Source: Prevotellaceae bacterium (GTDB taxonomy: Bacteria > Bacteroidota > Bacteroidia > Bacteroidales > Bacteroidaceae). Taken from it: a stretch of DNA of 64,000 nt. The stretch spans positions 1 to 64,000 of the forward strand of contig JABZLB010000005.1 in the NCBI GenBank assembly GCA_015256945.1. The letters are read 5' to 3'. Positions within the stretch are counted from its first letter, which is position 1, and each line of letters begins with the position of its first letter. The position numbers and the translations under genes were made by a program. Shown piece by piece: positions 1 through 8,192 of the stretch. The notes under the pieces were generated by a model. That model was given only the letters and a program-made list of their open reading frames with translations, had not been told where the DNA came from and did not search any database.

Positions 1-2068
1 TGTAACAGTCGAATAACTGGTGATACTTATACGTGTAAATATTTTCGCCTTTCGTGCTATTCTTCCCCTTGTTGTTGAATACACGCTCACACTTGTTGCC
101 CGAATAGAATTTCCTTCCGCCCGCAAAGTTGTACATTGTAACTAAGCAATGGTTTTCGCAGCCTTTACAATTCAGCAGCTTTGTGTTGTAAGTCGATGTA
201 CCAAGTAAGCTGTTAAGCGTTCTGCTTTCGGTGTTACCGTATATCGTTTCTATCGCATGCAGCGCACAACCGTAGGCTCCCATCATCTCGGGCATGTTGC
301 TACGAGCTACCTCTGTGCCCGTAAGCAGCTCGAAAGCACGCACTACCGAGTCGTTCTTCATGGTGCCACCCTGTACCACGATGCGCTGTCCGAGGCGGTC
401 GTTACCGTGTAGTTTGAGCACCTTGTAAAGACAATTGCGCACCACCGAGTATGAAAGGCCCGCAGCAATATCGGCTACCGATGCTCCCTCGCGCATGACT
501 TGCTTTACCTTCGAGTTCATAAACACGGTGCAACGCGTGCCCAAATCGCAGGGCTTTACAGCCTCGCAGGCCAGCTGTGCAAACGTACTTACGTCGTATC
601 CCAGGCCTTGTGCAAACGTCTGTATGAAAGTACCGCACCCCGATGAGCACGCTTCGTTCAGTTCCATACGCACTACTGCTCCGTTCTCTACGAAGATAGC
701 CTTCATATCCTGCCCGCCAATGTCGAGAATAAACGACACATCAGGCATCAGGTGGGCGGCGGCACGATAGTGTGCCATCGTCTCTATGATACCGTCGTCC
801 ATGTTGAATGCGGCTTTGATTAGTTCTTCACCGTATCCCGTTGTGCACGTTCCGACAACATGTATATTGGCTCCAGCCTTTCCAGCTTCGTCGTTCAGGC
901 GCATTAATCCTTCGTAAACAGCCTTAATGGGGTTGCCATGATTCATGGCATAATGGCTGAAAACAATCTGTCCTTCTTCTCCGGGAGTAGTGCGTGCAGC
1001 TATTATTTTTGTGGTGGTTGAACCTGAATCAACGCCAATTACCACGCTTTCGTCTCCGTTTTTCAGGGGATAAACGGGTGTGGCAAAACGCTTTTTGCCC
1101 TCGAGCCACGCCGTATGTTCGGCTTCATTACTGAACAAAGGCAACAGCTCTTCGTGCACCTCAGTGTTTTTTTCTTCGATTATTCCGCAACCCGTTGCGC
1201 ACGATGTATCACAGGTTGTTTCGTGCGGCTCTGTGTTTTTTGCTTTTTTCAGGCGGCTTCGTAAGGTATCAATGTCTACGGCTTCGGCTTTGTCAGCCCG
1301 CAATGCGCAGCCTATCGACGGTATAAGATTGCCTTCGCGAAGTACGATAAAATCGTCATCGTTCATCTTTAAGTATTCAGCGAACGCCTTTCGCAAGGCT
1401 GGAAGAAACGTCAAAGGGCCGCCACAAAGCAGTATGGGCGGCGTAAAGTCGCACCCGTGGCTAAGCGTTGTTATGGTTTGCACGGCAATGCTGTGGAAAA
1501 TACTGGCCGCAATGTCGCTCTCAGGCAGATTGCGTGACATGAGGTTTTGGATGTCAGTCTTGGCAAATACGCCGCATCGGGCTGCCATAGGGTATAGTTG
1601 TTTAGCAACCATTGCCTTGTCATTCAGTTCGCTGTTCGTGCTACCCGTCAACACTGCCATCTGATCTATGAACGCTCCTGTGCCGCCGGCGCAGTTCCCG
1701 TTCATGCGCAACTCCATGCTCTTACCGTTGAAAAACACCACCTTTGCGTCTTCACCGCCTATATCAATCAGTGCCTTGGCCTGTGGATAACGATGGCGGG
1801 CAAACACGGTAGCGGCCACAACCTCTTGCACAAACTCGGTTTTCATGTACTCGGCTGCCGACATTCCTACCGACCCTGTGACGCAAAGGTGCAGGCTTAC
1901 CTGGCCGAGCTGATGCTCAATTTCGTTGAGATAGCTGCCCACAAGCTCGTTAACCCTGGCATTGTGGCGCTCGTAGCGCGAAAAAATTAACTGGTCAGAA
2001 TCGTCAAGGACAGTTATCTTGGCTGTTGTCGAGCCTACGTCAAGACCCGCTCTGTATATCTTATTCAT
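1..2068 (-). CDS. 2-hydroxyacyl-CoA dehydratase activase/dehydratase fusion, 5' part
   Basis: About 689 N-terminal residues are visible; the frame stays open to the window edge, so the 3' part lies outside. Two ASKHA-type activase (BcrAD/BadFG) domains follow each other. The first, about residues 1-310, has the phosphate motif DVGSTTAK near the N-terminus, DIGGEDAKV and the cysteine turn NCAGGTGAF. The second starts near residue 335 with VDSGSTTTK, then DIGGQDMKAIF and CSSGCGTF. Such activases use ATP to drive an electron from a [4Fe-4S] cluster into 2-hydroxyacyl-CoA dehydratases. Family knowledge: giant Bacteroidota proteins of about 1,400-1,500 residues fuse two activase domains to dehydratase subunits, and the visible part fits this. 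The substrate is unknown. ATG at 2066-2068 was chosen because TAnnTTTG boxes lie just upstream and the DxG motif is at residues 6-9. No Shine-Dalgarno is seen. Confidence 0.85.
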   Translation of the reverse strand, partial: MNKIYRAGLDVGSTTAKITVLDDSDQLIFSRYERHNARVNELVGSYLNEIEHQLGQVSLHLCVTGSVGMSAAEYMKTEFVQEVVAATVFARHRYPQAKALIDIGGEDAKVVFFNGKSMELRMNGNCAGGTGAFIDQMAVLTGSTNSELNDKAMVAKQLYPMAARCGVFAKTDIQNLMSRNLPESDIAASIFHSIAVQTITTLSHGCDFTPPILLCGGPLTFLPALRKAFAEYLKMNDDDFIVLREGNLIPSIGCALRADKAEAVDIDTLRSRLKKAKNTEPHETTCDTSCATGCGIIEEKNTEVHEELLPLFSNEAEHTAWLEGKKRFATPVYPLKNGDESVVIGVDSGSTTTKIIAARTTPGEEGQIVFSHYAMNHGNPIKAVYEGLMRLNDEAGKAGANIHVVGTCTTGYGEELIKAAFNMDDGIIETMAHYRAAAHLMPDVSFILDIGGQDMKAIFVENGAVVRMELNEACSSGCGTFIQTFAQGLGYDVSTFAQLACEAVKPCDLGTRCTVFMNSKVKQVMREGASVADIAAGLSYSVVRNCLYKVLKLHGNDRLGQRIVVQGGTMKNDSVVRAFELLTGTEVARSNMPEMMGAYGCALHAIETIYGNTESRTLNSLLGTSTYNTKLLNCKGCENHCLVTMYNFAGGRKFYSGNKCERVFNNKGKNSTKGENIYTYKYHQLFDCY

Positions 2069-2094
2069 GTAAAAACCCAAAGAAAAAAGTTATG

Positions 2095-2110
2095 CAAATG
2101 TACAAAACTA
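2095..2110 (-). promoter_or_regulatory. Bacteroidota -7 boxes for the activase gene
   Basis: On the minus strand TAGTTTTG (2110-2103) and TACATTTG (2102-2095) abut, about 30 bases before the start codon. Both fit the TAnnTTTG -7 consensus of the main Bacteroidota sigma factor. No convincing -33 TTTG is seen at the right spacing. Confidence 0.5.
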
Positions 2111-2205
2111 TTGGTAGTTATGCCTGTTTTTCTTACAATATTTAACTGTAACGGTAAAGTGATAAACCTGTAACCTAATTGGAATTGTGGGTGTTTGGTT
2201 ATCGT

Positions 2206-2292
2206 CCGGCGGCCGTCAGCAGCGCGTACGGCAGCCGTCGTACAACAGGTGTGACGGCCGTCAGCAGCGTTACTGACGGCCGCCGTACAACG
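2206..2292 (+). repeat. GC-rich double-palindrome intergenic repeat, copy 1
   Basis: Copy 1 of a five-member family (others at 13707, 31213, 47507 and 57122). It consists of two related half units of about 43 bases, each with GGCCGTCAGCAGCG and ending near GCCGYCGTACAAC. The second half folds as a hairpin around GACGGCCGTCAG...CTGACGGCC. It lies between the divergent activase and nucleotidyltransferase genes, about 50 bases before a -7 box, and is much richer in G+C than its flanks. Confidence 0.85.
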
Positions 2293-2340
2293 ACCTTATA
2301 AAAAAGAAGGCAAAAGCTTTCTGTAATAATCATTTTTGCT

Positions 2341-2348
2341 TACTTTTG
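2341..2348 (+). promoter_or_regulatory. -7 box of the plus-strand lipid head-group operon
   Basis: TACTTTTG fits TAnnTTTG and sits 24 bases before the ATG at 2372. No clear -33 element at the usual spacing. Confidence 0.5.
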
Positions 2349-2371
2349 TAACGGTTTTATAATTAGGGCAT

Positions 2372-3094
2372 ATGAAATTTGCAATTATAGCTGCAGGTGA
2401 AGGCTCGCGTCTGGCATCAGAGGGCATAAACGTTCCTAAACCTTTAATTGAAGTAGGAGGAGAGAAGCTCATTGACAGGCTGATCCGTATATTTATGGAT
2501 AACGAAGCCGAAGAGATAGTGGTGATTTGTAACGACCGTACGAACCTGGTGAGCCAGCATTTGTTGCAAATTGAAGAAGACGGACTGAAGGGACGCCCTG
2601 TTAATTTGAGGTTTAAGGTAAAGAGTACACCCAGCAGTATGCACTCGTTTTTTGAACTCAGCAGTATGCTTGGCGACGGTCCCTTTGTGCTTACAACGGT
2701 TGATACCGTGTTCAAAGAGGCTGAATTTTCCAACTATGCGGCAGCCTTTAAGGAGGCTCTGGCGCAGAAAACCGACGGTCTGATGGGGGTAACCTCGTTT
2801 GTTGACGATGAAAGCCCGCTATGGGTAGGTACTCGTGACGACATGACTATTACGGGTTTTTACGATCATAACGATGCCCACTGCCAATATATATCGGCTG
2901 GAATATACGGGTTGACGTCGAAATCGTTCCCCGTACTTGCCCATTGTGTGGAGGCAGGAGAGAGCCGAATGCGTAACTTCCAGCGCGCTTTGGTACGCGA
3001 TGGCTATGCAATGACGGCGTGGCCCTTCTCAAAAGTGTTCGACATTGACCATGTTTCGGATATTCAAAAGGCCGAAACGTTCCTTTCACGATAA
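2372..3094 (+). CDS. Nucleotidyltransferase, possible inositol-1-phosphate cytidylyltransferase
   Basis: 240-residue MobA/GlmU-type nucleotidyltransferase. The signature loop AAGEGSRL is at residues 7-14, followed by PKPLIEVGG at 22-30, and Asp111 in TTVDT is the likely metal ligand. The family couples an NTP to a sugar or polyol phosphate. First gene of a tight operon with an ATP-grasp protein, a CDP-alcohol phosphotransferase and a HAD hydrolase. By analogy with the archaeal/thermophile enzymes that make CDP-inositol and pass it to a CDP-alcohol phosphotransferase, I infer CTP plus inositol-1-phosphate as substrates. A hexose-1-phosphate or glycerol-phosphate nucleotidyltransferase is the alternative. 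No left-handed beta-helix is attached, so it is not GlmU-like. Family call strong, substrate speculative. Confidence 0.75.
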   Translation: MKFAIIAAGEGSRLASEGINVPKPLIEVGGEKLIDRLIRIFMDNEAEEIVVICNDRTNLVSQHLLQIEEDGLKGRPVNLRFKVKSTPSSMHSFFELSSMLGDGPFVLTTVDTVFKEAEFSNYAAAFKEALAQKTDGLMGVTSFVDDESPLWVGTRDDMTITGFYDHNDAHCQYISAGIYGLTSKSFPVLAHCVEAGESRMRNFQRALVRDGYAMTAWPFSKVFDIDHVSDIQKAETFLSR

Positions 3095-3098
3095 GCCT

Positions 3099-3929
3099 GT
3101 GAAGATACCCGTATTAGCTGTTTTGCGCGACGAAAGGTTTTCACCCAACTCGGTTGAAAACGATAAAGCTATACTCTTAGCCGTGTGTGCAGAGCTGAAA
3201 ATGCAGCTGACGGGGGTTGATGATATACGGGTAGTAAACGAGAAAAGCTTTATAGAGCATCCTTCAGGTGCTGATATTATTCTTAGTATGGCCCGTTCGG
3301 AAGAGGCGTTATCGCTGCTTTCGGGTCTGGAAGCCGACGGATGTTGTGTGGTTAACAAGCCGTCAGGGGTAAGGAATTGCAAAAGATCGGTGCTGGCACA
3401 GCTCATGAAAGAAAATGGCATTCCAACGGCAACAGAGAAGGGTAATGACGGTTTCTGGCTGAAACGCAATGACACATCGGCACAGAAAAAAGACGATATT
3501 GTTTTCTGTAATACGGCTGAAGATCTTATGCTGGCACAGCAGAAGTTTATGCAGCGTGGCATTAACGATATGGTTGTAAGCGCACATATCCCGGGCGACG
3601 TGGTGAAGTTCTACGGTGTTGGCAGCCATATTTTCAGGTTTTTATATCCCGGCGATACTGGCATTTCAAAATTCGGACTTGAGACATACAACGGTCTGCC
3701 ACACCATTATGTCTTTGATGCAGATGCGCTTGCACAGTATGTATACCGTCTTTCGGAACTTACGGGCGTAGCTGTGTATGGTGGTGATGCCATCGTTGAC
3801 AAAGAAGGACGTTTTTATATCATCGATTTTAACGACTGGCCAAGCTTTTCTCCTTTCCGTAAGACGATGGCACCGTCGATAGCCAGCGAAATAATAGCTC
3901 GTTTTAAACAAAATAATCAGTGTGAATAA
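3099..3929 (+). CDS. ATP-grasp domain protein of unknown substrate
   Basis: About 276 residues from the GTG at 3099, four bases after the upstream stop; an in-frame ATG at 3045 would overlap the nucleotidyltransferase by 50 bases and is less likely. The C-terminal half looks like an ATP-grasp fold: a basic segment FWLKRND (the usual place of an ATP-binding lysine) and the ending GGDAIVDKEGRFYIIDFND, with the Asp-x-Asn metal site and a following Trp-Pro. The layout recalls RimK-like ligases and the inositol-phosphate kinases of the ITPK family (Asp-x-Asn-x-x-Pro). The stop overlaps the next start (TAATG), so it is translationally coupled to the CDP-alcohol phosphotransferase and probably works on the same head-group. 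The reaction (ligase or kinase) cannot be set from sequence. Confidence 0.65.
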   Translation: MKIPVLAVLRDERFSPNSVENDKAILLAVCAELKMQLTGVDDIRVVNEKSFIEHPSGADIILSMARSEEALSLLSGLEADGCCVVNKPSGVRNCKRSVLAQLMKENGIPTATEKGNDGFWLKRNDTSAQKKDDIVFCNTAEDLMLAQQKFMQRGINDMVVSAHIPGDVVKFYGVGSHIFRFLYPGDTGISKFGLETYNGLPHHYVFDADALAQYVYRLSELTGVAVYGGDAIVDKEGRFYIIDFNDWPSFSPFRKTMAPSIASEIIARFKQNNQCE

Positions 3930-4912
3930 TGGCAACCTTTCGCGAACTTTTTCAGGCTTCTATCAAGTCGGCTGATACAGAAGAGTGGGTAGATGCCCAT
4001 TTTAACCATCCCATAGGATTGCTGTTTGCCTTGTTCTGGAACAAGTTAAACATACATCCTAACGTTATAACCATCCTCTCTTTCTTCCTTGGAGCTGCGG
4101 CAGGATGGATGTTCAGCTTTACCACCTGGCAGCATAATGTGATGGGGATTGTGCTGTTGATGCTGGCTAATTTCTGCGATTCTACGGATGGACAAATGGC
4201 TCGTCTTACGGGTAAGAAAACGTTATTGGGACGTGTGCTCGACGGTGTGTCGGGCGATGTATGGTTTGTAGCCATCTACGTAGGCCTGTCGTTTAGGATG
4301 ATGAACGAACGTATTCCCGGTTTCGATACGACGTGGGGAGTATGGATTTGGGTGCTTAGCGTAATGGCTGGAGCCTTTGGACATTCGCCCCAAAGCTCGT
4401 TAGGCGATTATTACAGGCAAATACACCTTTTCTTTTTAAAGGGTAAGGAAGGTTCGGAATTAGACAATTCTGCACAGCAAATGGCCATTTACCATAGCAT
4501 ACCGCGCCGGAAATGGTTCGACCGTATATTCTACAAGAGTTACGCCGGCTATTGTAAGAGCCAGGAAAAGCGTACGCCAGCGTTTCAGCGTTTCTTCGCA
4601 AAGTGGAACGAAACAGCCTCCAATCATACGGCGAAACAGATGGAACCGTTGCGCGAAGAGTTTCTGAAGGGAAGTCGTCCGTTGATGAAATATACCAACT
4701 TGCTGACCTTTAACAGCCGGGCTTTCTTTATTTATGCAACCTGTTTGCTGGGCTGTTTCACAAATGATGTGGTAGGGCCGTGGATTTATTTGCTCTTTGA
4801 GGCTGTGGTTCTGAACCTGTTTTATGTGTACATGAAGCGCCGGCACGAACAGCTTTGTACGCGTATGACGGCACGTCTGCAGGCTTTCGATTTACAAAAT
4901 ACAACGAAATGA
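3929..4912 (+). CDS. CDP-alcohol phosphotransferase, putative phosphatidylinositol-forming
   Basis: 327-residue membrane enzyme. The CDP-alcohol phosphotransferase signature runs from Asp84: D84-STD-G88-QM-A91-R92, Gly101, Asp105. The fourth aspartate, normally four residues after the third, is here five residues on (Asp110, D-GVSG-D), an odd spacing for the residue usually taken as catalytic base. Predicted membrane segments are near 27-62, 70-83, 115-150 and at the C-terminus. A long soluble insert, about 165-245, is absent from small phosphatidylglycerophosphate-synthase types and makes it longer than the usual 180-220 residues. Together with the operon's nucleotidyltransferase I infer joining of an activated polyol (perhaps CDP-inositol) to diacylglycerol, or direct CDP-diacylglycerol:inositol transfer. 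Start overlaps the previous stop; the last four bases overlap the HAD gene. Confidence 0.75.
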   Translation: MATFRELFQASIKSADTEEWVDAHFNHPIGLLFALFWNKLNIHPNVITILSFFLGAAAGWMFSFTTWQHNVMGIVLLMLANFCDSTDGQMARLTGKKTLLGRVLDGVSGDVWFVAIYVGLSFRMMNERIPGFDTTWGVWIWVLSVMAGAFGHSPQSSLGDYYRQIHLFFLKGKEGSELDNSAQQMAIYHSIPRRKWFDRIFYKSYAGYCKSQEKRTPAFQRFFAKWNETASNHTAKQMEPLREEFLKGSRPLMKYTNLLTFNSRAFFIYATCLLGCFTNDVVGPWIYLLFEAVVLNLFYVYMKRRHEQLCTRMTARLQAFDLQNTTK

Positions 4913-5643
4913 TTAAAGGTTTCCTGTTTGATTATGGTGCCACACTTGACACAGCTGGCTGCCATTGGGGGCAAATGCTGTGGGGAGCATGGCAGCGTTG
5001 TGGCGTGATGGTTACTGAAGAGCAGTTTCGTGACGCTTATGTGTATGGTGAACGAACATTGGGAAGTAACAATATAATTAAGCCATCGGATACCTTTCGC
5101 GTAACGCTTGACGTGAAATTACGGCTCGAGTTTGAATACCTTAAATCGGCAGGTGTACTGGACGAGGATAGAAACAGCACTGGTCTGTTACGTGAAAATG
5201 TGCTCAATGACGTGTATCGGCGCGTGGTTGACACGACAAAAGAAAGCTGCTTTGTGCTGGAAAGGTTGCATCAAAACTACGAAATGGTGTTGGTAAGCAA
5301 CTTTTATGGCAATATTCGTACGGTGTTAAGGGAGTTTGGTTTAGACGTTTTCTTTAAGGATATAGTAGAGTCGGCCGAGGTGAATATTCGCAAACCCGAC
5401 CCGCGAATCTACGAAATAGGAGTGGAACGATTAGGCTTAAGGCCCGATGAAGTGGTAGTAGTGGGCGATAGTTTTAGTAAGGATGTTGTGCCTGCAAAGG
5501 CGATAGGGTGTCATGCTGTTTGGCTAAAGGGAAAGTCATGGAAACAGGAAAGCGTTGACGAAACAGTGCCCACGCGAATTATTTACAGTCTTAAGGAGTT
5601 GCTTTCGCTTGATTTTCTTCAGCAGAAAACAATGGCATTATAG
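4909..5643 (+). CDS. HAD-superfamily hydrolase
   Basis: 244 residues from ATG 4909, which overlaps the upstream stop as ATGA; an in-frame start 54 bases earlier would run into the neighbour. HAD motif I is FDYGATLD with nucleophile Asp8; the usual second aspartate (DxD) is Gly10, as in the DxG variants such as YihX-type sugar phosphatases. Motif II is Ser130 in VLVSN, motif III Lys162 in RKPDP, motif IV GDSFSKD with Asp187 and Asp192. A helical cap lies between motifs I and II. Probable role: a small-molecule phosphatase, for example removing phosphate from inositol-1-phosphate or a related polyol phosphate in the lipid operon. The missing acid/base aspartate makes a direct claim of phosphatase activity weaker. 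Stop lies 12 bases from the convergent PAP2 gene. Confidence 0.8.
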   Translation: MIKGFLFDYGATLDTAGCHWGQMLWGAWQRCGVMVTEEQFRDAYVYGERTLGSNNIIKPSDTFRVTLDVKLRLEFEYLKSAGVLDEDRNSTGLLRENVLNDVYRRVVDTTKESCFVLERLHQNYEMVLVSNFYGNIRTVLREFGLDVFFKDIVESAEVNIRKPDPRIYEIGVERLGLRPDEVVVVGDSFSKDVVPAKAIGCHAVWLKGKSWKQESVDETVPTRIIYSLKELLSLDFLQQKTMAL

Positions 5644-5655
5644 TATTAACAGGTT

Positions 5656-6534
5656 TTATTCGGTCTGTTTCTCTTTTATGTGGATATGAGAAACGGGCTT
5701 GTGTTGCAGATAGTTTACGTAATTATTCAAAGCCTTTTTAATGCCTGGAATCTGGAAAATACCCCGTTCGAGGATAGCCATTCCGACAAAAGCGGTGACA
5801 ATTCCCAGCAGTACATCAATTACATAATGGTGTCCCGTATAGACGGCTGTGCACCAGATGCCCACACAAATAACAGCAAAGACAGCTACTAAAGCCTTCG
5901 ATTGTTTGCTGGCACGGGCGTAACAGGTGGTAACTAACATGTAAGCGGCATGCAGAGAAGGCAATGCTGCAAACACGTTGGCGTTTTTACCGTATATGCT
6001 TTGAAACACAGGGATGCCGGCAAACTGGTCAAACCGGATGAGGCCTGCAACGTTTCCAGGGGTGTGTAATATAGGTTTAAAACCATACATTATGACGTAC
6101 CATGGCGGTGCTGCGGGATGAATGTAATAGCCACAAAAGCCTACAAGGTTAACGAAAAGAAAAGCAATGCTGAACCTTAAAAACCATTTGTACTGGCGTT
6201 TATAGTATAGCCAAAGGCTGAAACCTAAGGGAACAGGTACCCAGCACAGGTAAAAGAACCCTGCTAACAGGTCGGCAGGCAGGCAGTGATGGATGGCAAA
6301 GTATTCGCCTAAGATAAGTTTCTGTCCGCCTGCAGCCGTTATTCCAAACAGGTTCTTTTCAGTATCATACAGTCCTTTAACGTCAATGGTGTTAAATTCA
6401 TAGTTGGGAAAGAAGCGCATCCAGTCGTAGCAGCATGCAAATATAACCCACGGTGTAAAGGCTAAAGCCAGGCGTCGGGTGGGGTGGGCGGCCAGAAGAA
6501 CCGCAAATAAAATAATAATGTAAATGCTAAACAC
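5656..6534 (-). CDS. PAP2/AUR1-like inositol phosphorylceramide synthase candidate
   Basis: 292-residue polytopic membrane protein. The PAP2-type active-site motifs are ALPSLHAAY (His195) and TGHHYVIDVLLG (His236, Asp240), which match the PSLH and HHY-x-x-D pattern of AUR1-like inositol phosphorylceramide synthases better than that of plain PAP2 phosphatases. About six membrane spans. In Bacteroides thetaiotaomicron a homologous gene sits with PIP synthase, a GtrA-type protein and a PgpA-like phosphatase in the inositol-lipid cluster (BT_1522-BT_1526), and the same order is seen here. I infer transfer of phosphoinositol from phosphatidylinositol to dihydroceramide. Last gene of the minus-strand operon, 107 bases after the PIP-synthase-like gene. 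Confidence 0.75.
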   Translation of the reverse strand: MFSIYIIILFAVLLAAHPTRRLALAFTPWVIFACCYDWMRFFPNYEFNTIDVKGLYDTEKNLFGITAAGGQKLILGEYFAIHHCLPADLLAGFFYLCWVPVPLGFSLWLYYKRQYKWFLRFSIAFLFVNLVGFCGYYIHPAAPPWYVIMYGFKPILHTPGNVAGLIRFDQFAGIPVFQSIYGKNANVFAALPSLHAAYMLVTTCYARASKQSKALVAVFAVICVGIWCTAVYTGHHYVIDVLLGIVTAFVGMAILERGIFQIPGIKKALNNYVNYLQHKPVSHIHIKEKQTE

Positions 6535-6641
6535 GTCTTACGTTACGGTTAATCGAGAGTGAAGTACTGGCTTTTCCTAAATATTGTTCTTGTTTATAAA
6601 GGAGAACGATCTTGCAAGAGTAGGATAATCTAAGGATAATT

Positions 6642-7289
6642 TTACTTTCCTTGTAGTGCCTTATAACAATGGCCAATGCGCCAGAAGGCCGTAATGTTGG
6701 CCAGAATAGCAATGATTGTCATTCCCACGGCGAGCCATTGAAGGTTGGCTGACAGCCCCGACGCGATGGCTGTAAAGGCTAAAACCACGACGCGTTCGGG
6801 GCGTTGCATAAGCCCTACTTTGCATTCGATACCGAGACCCTCGGCTCTTGCACGGACGTAACTTACCATAACCGAACCAATCATAGCCACAAAGCTTACC
6901 ACTCCCAGCCAGAATTGATTGCCAAGGAGGAAAATAAGTACGATGCCGAACAGCGAAATCAGCTCACTATACCGATCGAGAACCGAATCCCACATCGCCC
7001 CAAAGGTGGTTGACATGTTGCCTAAACGAGCCAGTCGGCCGTCGATCATGTCGAACAATCCTGCAAAAAGGATAATGCCTCCGCCCCATGTTATGTCACA
7101 AAAAGCGCCGGCTGTATCACCATTTTGCAGGGCAAGAGCGGCATAAATAAAGCATGCAGCTGCACCTATATTACCCAAAAAGCCCAGTGTGGTAATCATA
7201 TTGGGCGTAACATGTAATTTGATAAGCCCGTGGATAAGCGGATTAATGATAGCGTAAATAAGCTTTTGAAGGAAATCTCTATAATTCAT
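6642..7289 (-). CDS. CDP-alcohol phosphatidyltransferase, phosphatidylinositol phosphate synthase-like
   Basis: 215-residue membrane enzyme with the complete canonical motif: Asp80, Asp83-Gly84, Ala87-Arg88, Gly97, Asp101, Asp105. The later stretch YVRARAEGLG followed by VGLMQRPER strongly resembles the inositol-phosphate-binding region of mycobacterial PIP synthases. About six membrane spans. Reaction inferred: CDP-diacylglycerol plus inositol-1-phosphate gives phosphatidylinositol phosphate and CMP, with the PgpA-like neighbour as phosphatase. It corresponds in position and type to BT_1523 of B. thetaiotaomicron. Phosphatidylglycerophosphate synthase is the main alternative, but the RAER-like region argues against it. 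Confidence 0.8.
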   Translation of the reverse strand: MNYRDFLQKLIYAIINPLIHGLIKLHVTPNMITTLGFLGNIGAAACFIYAALALQNGDTAGAFCDITWGGGIILFAGLFDMIDGRLARLGNMSTTFGAMWDSVLDRYSELISLFGIVLIFLLGNQFWLGVVSFVAMIGSVMVSYVRARAEGLGIECKVGLMQRPERVVVLAFTAIASGLSANLQWLAVGMTIIAILANITAFWRIGHCYKALQGK

Positions 7290-7300
7290 ATCTTGAAAGA

Positions 7301-7717
7301 TTATTCTTTATTGTGTGCGCGTAAATTGCGGAAAACAAAGACGCGCTGCATCTGAAAGTTCCATAAAATGGCCACAATGATGGCTACAACAGCCTTTACA
7401 ATAATAAAGTTCATGCCTGAAAGCACAGTAAAAAACCATGTACCGGCAGTATTAAATAATATGCTAAAGCTCCAGACAAAGAAGTATTTAAGGGCGATGA
7501 ACGGTTTTCTTTGTTTTTGTTTGTCAAATACCCATCGGTAGTTTACGTAGCAATTCACGATACCTCCCATCAGTGCACCAAAGAAAGAAGCCTGTGCATA
7601 CCATACTTCTAAGGCCCTGACGAGGAAGATGGTCAGGCCAAAGTCGGCAGCAGAAGCCAATATGGCTGAGCTTTCGGCCTTGCCAAAGGTGAACATTGCA
7701 TGTTTTATACGACCCAT
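7301..7717 (-). CDS. GtrA-family membrane protein
   Basis: 138 residues, four predicted membrane helices, with the GtrA signature region GGIVNCYVNYRWVF near residue 47. GtrA-like proteins are small membrane proteins tied to lipid-linked sugar flipping or to lipid biosynthesis clusters; the exact role is unproven. It overlaps the upstream PgpA-like gene by 13 bases and is followed 11 bases later by the PIP-synthase-like gene, so it is translated as part of the same lipid operon. Corresponds in position to BT_1524. Confidence 0.8.
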   Translation of the reverse strand: MGRIKHAMFTFGKAESSAILASAADFGLTIFLVRALEVWYAQASFFGALMGGIVNCYVNYRWVFDKQKQRKPFIALKYFFVWSFSILFNTAGTWFFTVLSGMNFIIVKAVVAIIVAILWNFQMQRVFVFRNLRAHNKE

Positions 7718-8175
7718 TTTACAATTAAAAGAACGAACAATGAGTACACACCTGCAAGCAGATCATCGGCCATTACCCAGAAGGCACCGACGCGACGGTC
7801 GAGACTTCTGATGCCCAACGGTTTTAAAATATCGAAGAAACGGAATAGAATAAAAGCGGCAACAACCTGCCACCACACTGTTGGGACGGCAACAATAAGC
7901 GGTATCCATACACCTACCATTTCGTCAACCACAACCCTGCTCGGGTCATTTCCCCAGCAAGGTATAAGTATTTTTGTTGCCCACGTGCCGATAAGTGTAA
8001 AGAAAATAACAAGAAAGGCTGTTGCCCCCATCAGTAAATGTATGTCAAGCACATAGCCAAGCCCTGTCCATATCAGCGTAGCGACAAAGGCTCCAGCCGT
8101 TCCTGGTCCCCACGGCCAATAGCCAAAGCCGAAGCCCGTGGCAATAATCTTAGCAGTTGTATTACGAAATGTCAT
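7705..8175 (-). CDS. PgpA-family phosphatase, probable phosphatidylinositol-phosphate phosphatase
   Basis: 156 residues with PgpA hallmarks: GFGFGYWPWGPGTAG near residue 14, DEMVG (metal-binding acid), FRFFDILKPLGIR and a C-terminal MADDLLAG. Four membrane segments. PgpA removes phosphate from phosphatidylglycerophosphate; the B. thetaiotaomicron homologue in the inositol-lipid cluster acts on phosphatidylinositol phosphate, and the same context is found here. ATG at 8173-8175 is preferred over an ATG 18 bases upstream because a -7 box (TACCTTTG, 8192-8185) would be inside the longer reading frame. First gene of the minus-strand operon. Confidence 0.8.
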   Translation of the reverse strand: MTFRNTTAKIIATGFGFGYWPWGPGTAGAFVATLIWTGLGYVLDIHLLMGATAFLVIFFTLIGTWATKILIPCWGNDPSRVVVDEMVGVWIPLIVAVPTVWWQVVAAFILFRFFDILKPLGIRSLDRRVGAFWVMADDLLAGVYSLFVLLIVKWVV

Positions 8176-8184
8176 AGCTTCGCA

Positions 8185-8192
8185 AAGGTACA
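8185..8192 (-). promoter_or_regulatory. -7 box of the minus-strand lipid operon
   Basis: TACCTTTG on the minus strand, nine bases before the chosen ATG at 8175. Transcription would start almost at the start codon, predicting a nearly leaderless mRNA. Confidence 0.5.

Noticed and set aside
1080..1990. Long open frames on the plus strand across 1080-1990
   Set aside because: They lie antisense to the activase gene, whose motifs are clearly those of a real protein.
2372..3094. Mannose-1-phosphate guanylyltransferase
   Set aside because: Too short, no C-terminal beta-helix, and the operon with CDP-alcohol phosphotransferase and HAD points to another polyol phosphate.
4855..5643. HAD gene starting 54 bases upstream at 4855
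   Set aside because: It would overlap the phosphotransferase gene; ATG 4909 gives the ATGA overlap and puts HAD motif I at the N-terminus.
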